Part shown: positions 24,580-30,751 of the stretch, in pieces
Numbering within the stretch: the stretch's first letter is position 1
How the letters are laid out: each line of letters starts with the position of its first letter
Assembly (NCBI GenBank): GCA_016929795.1
Contig: JAFGIA010000116.1
Span: 1 to 35,163 of the forward strand
Direction of reading: 5' to 3'
DNA from: Anaerolineae bacterium
GTDB taxonomy: Bacteria > Chloroflexota > Anaerolineae > JAAYZQ01
DNA length: 35,163 nt
Notes under the pieces: generated by a model
Databases searched by the model: none
Told to the model about the DNA's origin: nothing
What the model saw: the letters and a program-made list of their open reading frames with translations, nothing else
Made by a program: the position numbers and the translations under genes

Positions 24580-27402
24580 ATGGCTGGAAGAACACGGGTT
24601 GGGCTCCACGCACGAAATGACGTGCGCTTTCCCGAACGCGACTATGAGCTGATGCGCCGCGCCAAGATCGAGACGATAAAGATGATGTCGTTCACCGATC
24701 CTTCGGTGTTCGAACGGCTGCGCCGGGAAAACCCGGGTATCGAATTCATCGTACGCCTGTATGACGACCGATTTAACGCCGACTCGCGGCCAAGTCCTGC
24801 CGATTTTGTCAACAGGATGGTCCCCTTCATCAGCCGGCTACAACCCTACACCAAGATGTTCGAGATCCACAACGAGCCCAACCACGTGGCGCGGATCGAA
24901 GGGTGGGGCGCCAGCGACGACAACGCGCACGCCTTTCGGGGCTGGTACCTCCAGGTGCTGCCCTTGCTGCGCCAGGCGGCTCCGTGGGCGAGCTTTGGCT
25001 TTCCAGGCCTGGCGCTCAATCATCCACATCGTGACCTCGAATGGCTCACCATCTGCCAGGATGCGATCCGCGCCTCCGACTGGCTGGGCTGCCACTGCTA
25101 CTGGCAATACAAGAACATGCTTCACGACCAATGGGGACTTCGCTTTAAACTCTACCACGACCGCTTTCCGACCAAAAAGATCGAAATCACCGAATTTGGC
25201 AACTCGACGCCCAACCTGCCCGCCAGCGATATGGCCAGCCAGTACGCGCGGTACTATACTGAGCTGAACAAGTATCCGTACCTGGGCTCTGCCAGTGCCT
25301 TTATTGCTTCGTCGCCCGACCCGACGTGGGCGCCCTTTGTGTGGCTCAAAGAGGGCGGCGAGATGCTGCCGGTGGCGCTCGCGGTGGGTGACATGGCACG
25401 TCCGCCACTGACGGCGGCACCGGTAGAGCCGGTGACGCCCACACCGGTCACGCCGGTCACACCGACGCCTGTCACGCCGGTGACGCCCACACCCGTCACG
25501 CCGGTGACGCCCACACCCATCACGCCGGTGACGCCCACACCCGTCACGCCGGCGACACCAACGCCGCCCAAGCCCACGCAGCGTCTCTTTCCCGAGACAG
25601 GCAAGACGGTGCGCGGGGTCTTTCTTGAGTTCTTTGACAACTATGGCCTCGATATCTGCGGCTATCCGATCACCGACCAGATCGAAGAAGCGGGCTTTCC
25701 ATCGCAGTACTTCCAGCGCATCGCTATGGAGCAGCTCAAGTCGGGCAAGATTCGCCTGAAGCTGGTGGGCACAGAGGCGTGGACATCGCGCCCGCGCATC
25801 GCCGCGCTACAGGGGAACATTACCGAGCTCGAAGCACGCATCAAAGAGCTCAGCCAGCAACCGCCGGCAGCAGGTGCCGGCCAACCCACCCTCGTCGACC
25901 TGGTCGACAAGCTGCTCAAGCACGCGACCAAGATCTGGTCGCCCCGTGCGCAAGCGGACATCCGCCGGATCGTCATCCACCATACGGCGACGAGCCCAAC
26001 CATCACCCCGCAGCGCCTGGCCGAGTACCAGGTGCGCACGCTCGACAAGCCGGGCATTACCTACCACTTTATCGTCGCTGCCGACGGCACGCTCTACCAG
26101 ACCAACAAGCTCGAGACCCTTTCAGATCACGCGTTCGCCCACAGCGCCGACAGCATCGGCGTCGTCTTTCCAGGCAACTTTACGAGTGTGGTGCCCACGG
26201 AGCCACAGTTGGCAGCCGGTGCGCAGTTGATCGCCTGGCTGCTGGGTGTGCTGCGCCTTGCGCCCGCTGCCATTGTGGGGCTGGGCGAGCTGATGAATAC
26301 GCAGTCGCCAGGCAAGCAGTGGCTGTCGGGTCAGAAGTGGAAGCAGATGCTGCTTGATCGCGTGGAAGAGGCGCTGGAGGCCGGCGGCGAAGACCAGTCG
26401 GCCCTGATCGCATCACTGCGCGAGCGCATCCAGGCGCTGGAAGCCGAGATCAAGCAGCTCAAAGAAGCAGCCGCCGCGCCACCGGTAGTGCAGCCGCCGC
26501 TGCAGCCGCCGGTCGAACCCCCCGTGCCCGCCGGTGTACCGAAACCGGCGATCCAGGATCTGGTCGACAAGCTGCCCAAGCATGCCACAGCTCGTTACAA
26601 GACACGCGCGCTGAACAAGATCGACACGCTCGTCATCCACCACAGTGCGGTGGCGCCCAGCGTGGGGCCGCAGCGCATCGCGGAATACCACGTCAAAAAC
26701 CTCGATTGGCCCGGGGTGGGCTACCACTTTCTCGTGGGCGAAGACGGCATCATCTACCAGGGCAACAAGCTGCAAACCATCTCCTACCACGCCGTTCAGG
26801 CCAATCCGACGGGTGTGGGCATCTGTTTCCTGGGCAGCTTTATGAAAACGGTGCCGCCCCCCGAGCAGCTCCGCGCGGGTGCGCACCTGGCCGCATGGCT
26901 GATGCAAGAGCTCAAGCTCGACCTCGACGACATCAAGGGCCACAAAGAAGTCGTCGCCACACAGTGCCCCGGGACACAGTGGCTCGCCGGGCAAAAATGG
27001 AAACAGATGCTGCGCCGCGAGATCGCCGCCGTCCAACAAGAGGCGACGCAGCCAGCGACGACGCCCGTGACGACACCGCTGCCATCGGGTGGCAAGACCC
27101 TCTACCATTATCTGCTCTTCTGGTCGCGCAACGGCCAGTGGGCAGAGCGTGACTGGGTGAATGCGCTCGCCTACATCGCCGCCTTCCACCCGACTGCCGG
27201 CGTCTCGGCACGGGACGCCGCTCAGGCCGAGTATGTGACCATCGTCGGTGGGCCGGCGGGTGTGTCGAAAGAGGTCGAGCAGTGGCTCCGCAGCGGCGGG
27301 AGCAAGGTGGAGCGCCTCTCTGGAAAGGACGAGGTGGATACAAAACGCCTCCTTGACGAGCTCGTTCAACAGGGCCGCCGCTTTTATACCTTTGAGGAAT
27401 GA
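24580..27402 (+). CDS. Multidomain protein: GH-A-like barrel, PT linker, FPETG repeat, two PGRP/amidase_2 domains
   Basis: This protein has 940 residues. Residues 1-275 look like a clan GH-A barrel, with E99 in EIHNEPNH (acid/base position) and E205 in EITEFGNS (nucleophile position). A VTPTPVTP repeat linker covers about 285-329. An FPETG module (FPETGKTVRGVFLEFF) follows at about 336-410. Two peptidoglycan-recognition/amidase_2 domains, offset by 220 residues, start at VIHH (H467 and H687). The second keeps the zinc ligands H687, H788 and C796 (GHKEVVATQCPG). In the first, the aligned positions are L568 and S576 (GLGELMNTQSPG), so it should not bind zinc. A short coiled coil precedes each domain. 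There is no signal peptide, which is odd for a wall-acting enzyme. The substrate of the barrel is unknown. GGGAGGG precedes the ATG. Confidence 0.85.
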   Translation: MAGRTRVGLHARNDVRFPERDYELMRRAKIETIKMMSFTDPSVFERLRRENPGIEFIVRLYDDRFNADSRPSPADFVNRMVPFISRLQPYTKMFEIHNEPNHVARIEGWGASDDNAHAFRGWYLQVLPLLRQAAPWASFGFPGLALNHPHRDLEWLTICQDAIRASDWLGCHCYWQYKNMLHDQWGLRFKLYHDRFPTKKIEITEFGNSTPNLPASDMASQYARYYTELNKYPYLGSASAFIASSPDPTWAPFVWLKEGGEMLPVALAVGDMARPPLTAAPVEPVTPTPVTPVTPTPVTPVTPTPVTPVTPTPITPVTPTPVTPATPTPPKPTQRLFPETGKTVRGVFLEFFDNYGLDICGYPITDQIEEAGFPSQYFQRIAMEQLKSGKIRLKLVGTEAWTSRPRIAALQGNITELEARIKELSQQPPAAGAGQPTLVDLVDKLLKHATKIWSPRAQADIRRIVIHHTATSPTITPQRLAEYQVRTLDKPGITYHFIVAADGTLYQTNKLETLSDHAFAHSADSIGVVFPGNFTSVVPTEPQLAAGAQLIAWLLGVLRLAPAAIVGLGELMNTQSPGKQWLSGQKWKQMLLDRVEEALEAGGEDQSALIASLRERIQALEAEIKQLKEAAAAPPVVQPPLQPPVEPPVPAGVPKPAIQDLVDKLPKHATARYKTRALNKIDTLVIHHSAVAPSVGPQRIAEYHVKNLDWPGVGYHFLVGEDGIIYQGNKLQTISYHAVQANPTGVGICFLGSFMKTVPPPEQLRAGAHLAAWLMQELKLDLDDIKGHKEVVATQCPGTQWLAGQKWKQMLRREIAAVQQEATQPATTPVTTPLPSGGKTLYHYLLFWSRNGQWAERDWVNALAYIAAFHPTAGVSARDAAQAEYVTIVGGPAGVSKEVEQWLRSGGSKVERLSGKDEVDTKRLLDELVQQGRRFYTFEE
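25432..25566 (+). repeat. In-frame 24-bp tandem repeat encoding a VTPTPVTP linker
   Basis: About 5.5 copies of a GTGACGCCCACACC(G/C)GTCACGCCG-type unit, with synonymous and minor variants. The encoded Pro/Thr-rich stretch is a flexible linker between the barrel and the FPETG module. The copy number is likely to vary between strains. Confidence 0.85.
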
Positions 27403-28193
27403 TACAGCCAGGCGGACGAGCGCAGGATCGCGCACCATCGGAGCAGCAGGGCGGCATGACACGCATGGCCTATCACGTCGCCCTGCCTGTCTTTCAGGGC
27501 CCCCTTGACCTGCTGCTGCATCTCATCGAGCGGGAAGAGCTCGACATCACAGAGGTCTCGCTCGCTCAGGTCACGAACCAATACCTTGACTACCTGGCGC
27601 ACGTGGAGGAGCGAAGCCCGGATCAGCTCGCCGACTTTATGGTCGTCGCCGCGCGCCTGATCCTGATCAAGTCGCGTGTCCTGCTGCCAGGGCCTCCGCG
27701 CACACCTGAGGCTGGCGACGCCGAGGACGCCGACGACCTCGTGCAGCAGTTGATCGCGTACAAGAGATTCAAAGAGGCGGCCGGCTGGCTGCAAGAGCTG
27801 GGGGACCAGGGGCAGCACTCGTACGTGCGCCTGCCCGGCGCGCCGCCGGTCGATCCAGTCGTGGATCTCGGCGACGTCACCCTGGACGACCTGCTGCGTG
27901 CTGTGCGCGACGCGCTCACCTTACAGCCGCCCACGCCCTCTGTGGACCGCGCCGTGCCCCCCGTGACGATCACCATCGCCGACCAGATGAGGCTGATCGA
28001 GCAGCACGCGACCGCCGGCCGGCCCATCAGCTTTCGCCACCTGCTAGAGCGTGCCACGAGCCGCATCGAAGTCATCGTCACACTCCTCGCCCTGCTAGAG
28101 CTGGTCAAGCAACTGCGCGTCACAATGCACCAGGATCGCTCTTTTGGGGATATCGTGATCGCGCCGAGGCCCCAGCCGGCCAGCTCAGCCTGA
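27399..28193 (+). CDS. scpA: Segregation and condensation protein A
   Basis: This protein has 264 residues, or 245 if started at ATG 27456. It is the kleisin that bridges the SMC head domains and binds ScpB in chromosome condensation. The N-terminal LPVFQGPLDLLLHLIEREELDI is the strongest ScpA signature. A C-terminal winged helix near 200-250 (ISFRHLLERATSRIEVIVTLLALLELVK) binds the SMC head. ATG 27399 overlaps the previous stop as ATGA. The extra 19 residues it adds are non-conserved and low in complexity, so 27456 or 27465 may be the real start. No scpB follows. The next gene is convergent and overlaps by 9 nt. Confidence 0.94.
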   Translation: MIQPGGRAQDRAPSEQQGGMTRMAYHVALPVFQGPLDLLLHLIEREELDITEVSLAQVTNQYLDYLAHVEERSPDQLADFMVVAARLILIKSRVLLPGPPRTPEAGDAEDADDLVQQLIAYKRFKEAAGWLQELGDQGQHSYVRLPGAPPVDPVVDLGDVTLDDLLRAVRDALTLQPPTPSVDRAVPPVTITIADQMRLIEQHATAGRPISFRHLLERATSRIEVIVTLLALLELVKQLRVTMHQDRSFGDIVIAPRPQPASSA

Positions 28194-28586
28194 GCCGAGC
28201 GGGCGCTGCAGGGCGCGCCGCAGCCAGGCCCATGCCCCCAGGGCAACGCCGGCACCGGCCCCATTGCAGAGCAGGTCGAGCGGGTCGGGGTGGCGGCCCG
28301 GCACGAACGCCTGGTGGAACTCGTCGGACAGGCCATAGAGCATGGCCAGGGAAAAGGCCCAGCAGAGTGCCCTGTGGTCCGTTGCGAATGCCCAGGCGAG
28401 GAGCAAGGCCAGCACGGCATAGACGAAAGCGTGGGCGCTGCAACTGATCGCCAGGTCGAGCCAGCCGAGGCTCGGATGGGGCAGGTCGGGTTGAGCCGAA
28501 AGGTAGAAGATGACCCCCATCCAGGCCAGCACCGCCCCCCAGCGAACAGGCCTCGGAATGCCCTCCAGCCACTCCAACACCCTCAC
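28185..28586 (-). CDS. VanZ family membrane protein
   Basis: This protein of about 133 residues has four hydrophobic helices and the VanZ-like pattern: WMGVIFYLSAQP in helix 1, AHAFVYAVLALLL in helix 2, YGLSDEFHQAFVPGR with the conserved Asp-Glu-His, and PLDLLCNGAGAGVALG in the last helix. VanZ itself gives low-level teicoplanin resistance, but most relatives have no known role. The GTG start overlaps the glycosyltransferase stop as GTGA, with GGGAGG upstream, so the two are coupled. Its 3' end overlaps scpA by 9 nt on the other strand. Confidence 0.85.
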   Translation of the reverse strand: MRVLEWLEGIPRPVRWGAVLAWMGVIFYLSAQPDLPHPSLGWLDLAISCSAHAFVYAVLALLLAWAFATDHRALCWAFSLAMLYGLSDEFHQAFVPGRHPDPLDLLCNGAGAGVALGAWAWLRRALQRPLGSG

Positions 28587-29803
28587 CTGGTCCGCCTCCC
28601 GATCGCCAGGTGATAAGCGCGCTCCACCTCGCCGATGCGCACTTGCCAGCCGAAATGGTCCCAAATGCGACGGTGCGCATTCTGGCCCAGCTCGGCGGCG
28701 AGCGCGGGCTCCGATAGCAAGGTGGCGAGAGCGCGCGCCAATCCCTCGACGTCGCCGGGCGCTGCCAACAGGCCGGAGCGGCCATGCTCCACATACTCGA
28801 CATTCTCGCCCACCCGGCTGGTGACCACCGCCTGTCCCAGCGCCATGGCCGTAACCACTTTGGCCGGGCACCGGGCACGGTTGATCAACGTGTCGCGGTA
28901 GGGCGCCACCACCAGGTCGGCAGCGGCCACCCAACGGTGGGCCTGCTCCGGCTCGATCCATTCAGGGTAAAAGTAGACGGCGTCGCCCACGCCGGCCACC
29001 TGCGCGTGGTGCCGGAGCGCCTCGACGCCGGCCCCGGGCCCGAGGATCGCGAGCTGCGCCTCTGGCATCCCGGCACGCACCCGCGCCAGCGCGTCAATCG
29101 CCAGGTCGAGGTCATTTCCGTGCGGCACGTGGCCCAGGTAGAGGGCCAGCGGGCCACAGCCAGCGCCGACTGCACGGCGGAGCGCGGCACGGTCTGCCCG
29201 GCCCGCCGGGGCCACGTCGCGCAGGCGCTCGTCGGGCCCATTCGGCAAATAGATCACGCGCTCGGGGTCGACACCAAAGGTGTGCACCTGAGCCTCGAGC
29301 ACTCGACTGGCCACCGTGACGGCGCCGGCGTGCCGGGGCAGCCAGCGCTCCTGCCAGTCGACAAAGTGGCGACGTGCGGTCGAGTAGCCGTTCACGTCAG
29401 CCCAGCCGCCGCTGCCCTCCCAGTCGTCGGTGTCGACGACGAGAGGGCAGCGGGAGAAGAGAGAGAGGTAGAGCCCCGCCAGGCCACTGTAGCCCGTCGG
29501 CTTGAACACGTGCACCGCGTCGGGATCGAGCGCCGCGGCACGGCGCGCCATTTGGAGCGGCACGCGAATTCTGGCACGCAGGCCGTCACCTGAGAGCCGC
29601 ATGTTCTCCAGGCGCACGCCATCTTGCGCCCAGCAGCGGCCCGAGTCGGCGGGGTGGTCGTAGGGAGGCATCAGGATGGTGACGGTGTGGCCTCGACGCG
29701 CGAGCGCACGGGCGATGATAAAGGCGCGCGCGCTGACGGTCCCCTTGGGCTGGAAGGCAAAGGGGCCGATCATGACGATGGTCGACGGCGGCAGCGTGCT
29801 CAT
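28583..29803 (-). CDS. Glycosyltransferase family 4
   Basis: This GT-B glycosyltransferase has 406 residues from ATG 29803. The N-terminal domain opens with IVMIGPFAFQPKGTVSARA, where retaining GT4 enzymes bind the acceptor. The C-terminal Rossmann domain has LALYLGHVPHGNDLDLAIDA, PAKVVTAMALGQAVVTSRVGE and GLLAAPGDVEGLARAL, typical of GT4. There is no signal peptide or membrane helix, so it is cytosolic or peripheral. It probably acts in cell-surface glycolipid or polysaccharide synthesis, but donor and acceptor are unknown. The start is placed at 29803 because a TATAAT lies 7 nt upstream, so a further upstream start would precede the transcript. Confidence 0.9.
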   Translation of the reverse strand: MSTLPPSTIVMIGPFAFQPKGTVSARAFIIARALARRGHTVTILMPPYDHPADSGRCWAQDGVRLENMRLSGDGLRARIRVPLQMARRAAALDPDAVHVFKPTGYSGLAGLYLSLFSRCPLVVDTDDWEGSGGWADVNGYSTARRHFVDWQERWLPRHAGAVTVASRVLEAQVHTFGVDPERVIYLPNGPDERLRDVAPAGRADRAALRRAVGAGCGPLALYLGHVPHGNDLDLAIDALARVRAGMPEAQLAILGPGAGVEALRHHAQVAGVGDAVYFYPEWIEPEQAHRWVAAADLVVAPYRDTLINRARCPAKVVTAMALGQAVVTSRVGENVEYVEHGRSGLLAAPGDVEGLARALATLLSEPALAAELGQNAHRRIWDHFGWQVRIGEVERAYHLAIGRRTR

Positions 29804-29810
29804 GGTGTCG

Positions 29811-29838
29811 ATTATACAATAGAACATGCAGGGTGCAA
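29811..29838 (-). promoter_or_regulatory. Promoter giving a probably leaderless GT4 mRNA
   Basis: On the minus strand TTGCAC (29838-29833), 16 nt, then TATAAT (29816-29811), then CGACACC and the ATG at 29803. With a start six or seven bases after the -10 box, the transcript would begin at or within a base of the ATG. No Shine-Dalgarno fits. Confidence 0.7.
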
Positions 29839-29857
29839 GGAGGGGAGGATGGAAGGT

Positions 29858-29872
29858 GGGTGGGTGGGTGGG
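29858..29872 (+). other. Perfect G-quadruplex tract between divergent promoters
   Basis: GGGTGGGTGGGTGGG on the + strand has four G3 runs with single-base loops, among the most stable quadruplex forms known. It lies about 20 nt from both the GT4 -35 box and the S-component -35 box. It may affect supercoil-dependent opening of either promoter. Confidence 0.7.
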
Positions 29873-29894
29873 TCCGTTGAGGGTGGGGTTTTCC

Positions 29895-29922
29895 TTGACG
29901 AAGCCGGGTATTTTCGTATAAT
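29895..29922 (+). promoter_or_regulatory. Promoter of the ECF-transporter S-component gene
   Basis: TTGACG (29895-29900), 16 nt, then TATAAT (29917-29922). The start would be near 29928, leaving a leader of about 88 nt. Confidence 0.65.
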
Positions 29923-29926
29923 AGGC

Positions 29927-29983
29927 TGGGGAGGTGGAATGTGCAGTCTATCCGCGCGACGATAGCTGATCCCCAACATGCAC
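29927..29983 (+). promoter_or_regulatory. Candidate pseudoknotted leader (possible riboswitch) upstream of S component
   Basis: TGGGGA (29927-29932) pairs with TCCCCA (29970-29975), and GTGCA (29941-29945) pairs with TGCAC (29979-29983), in an interleaved H-type order. A CTATC/GATAG hairpin (29948-29965) lies inside. Vitamin-uptake S components are often riboswitch-controlled. I do not recognise a known class. The predicted transcription start falls at the first stem, so that stem could be shortened by one base. Confidence 0.35.
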
Positions 29984-30016
29984 CATCGAATATCTCGTTC
30001 AGTAAGGAGAGGTCCC

Positions 30017-30535
30017 ATGACGCGTAGAGGTCTCGATCCACGTTTGCTCGCGGCGATGGCCGTGATGACCGCCATTGTCTTTGTCCTCACCCGTGTGATC
30101 CAGGTGCCCACGCCGGTGGTCGGCTACATCCACCTGGGTGAGGTGGGCATCTTTTTCAGCGCTCTGGCCTTCGGGCCACTGGTGGGCATGGTGGCAGGCG
30201 GGGTGGGCACCGCGCTGGCCGATCTGACCAGTCCCTACGCCCAGTGGGCGATCTATTCGCTGATCGTCCACGGGCTCGAAGGCTGGCTCGCCGGGTGGAT
30301 CAGCCGGCGCATGCCAGGCACCGGGGGGAGCATCGCCGCGGTCATAGTGGGCGGCGTGGTGGTCATTGTGGGCTATTTGCTCGCGGGGACGATTCTGATC
30401 GGATTTGGCGCAGCCCTCGCCGAGGTACCGCTGAATGTGGTGCAGGTGGCGATCGGCGGCGTGGTGGCGATTCCCCTCTATGCTGCCGTCCGCCGTGCCT
30501 ACCCGCCGATCCTGCGCTTTAGGCACGATCTCTAG
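30017..30535 (+). CDS. ECF transporter S component (vitamin/precursor-binding membrane subunit)
   Basis: This 172-residue protein has six hydrophobic helices and the pattern of S components of energy-coupling-factor importers: TAIVFVLTRVIQVPTP at helix 1, YIHLGEVGIFFSALAFGPLVGMVAGGVGTALADL in the binding region, and AIYSLIVHGLEGWLAGW. These subunits capture a vitamin or metal precursor and dock on a shared EcfAAT module, none of which is encoded here. The ligand is not clear. HmpT/ThiW/PdxU-like branches look similar. ATG 30017 is chosen because AAGGAG at 30003-30008 precedes it. An in-frame ATG at 29978 lies within the candidate leader structure. Confidence 0.85.
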   Translation: MTRRGLDPRLLAAMAVMTAIVFVLTRVIQVPTPVVGYIHLGEVGIFFSALAFGPLVGMVAGGVGTALADLTSPYAQWAIYSLIVHGLEGWLAGWISRRMPGTGGSIAAVIVGGVVVIVGYLLAGTILIGFGAALAEVPLNVVQVAIGGVVAIPLYAAVRRAYPPILRFRHDL

Positions 30536-30628
30536 CCCCAATACTTTTCAAACAAGTCAACATGCCCTGCCGGGCGCCACGAACGATGAAAATCGATGCG
30601 GCACTTGCTACTGCCCTCGCGAATGCTC

Positions 30629-30650
30629 GCCGCGGATCACAATCCGCGGC
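30629..30650 (+). repeat. Palindrome in the gap before the VIT-VWA gene
   Basis: GCCGCGGAT (30629-30637) pairs with ATCCGCGGC (30642-30650) around a 4-nt loop. It shares the GGAT/ATCC core with the element at 17935-17955. I found no clear terminator T-run and no convincing promoter in the rest of this 216-nt gap (30536-30751). Confidence 0.45.
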
Positions 30651-30751
30651 TCTCTCAAGTGCCGCCTAGTTCTTGTCGGCCTGGAACCCTCCCGGCCTCT
30701 GGCGCGTCTCTTATCTGCAAGCGTTCCGAGGTGCAAAAGAGGAGGAGAGAC

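Noticed and set aside
25432..25566. Tandem 24-bp repeat that could be taken for a CRISPR array or minisatellite
   Set aside because: It has no spacers, stays in frame with the large protein and encodes a VTPTPVTP linker.
30596..30751. Upstream extension of the VIT-VWA protein
   Set aside because: It would put 52 non-conserved residues before a clear signal peptide. GGAGGAGA marks the start at 30752.
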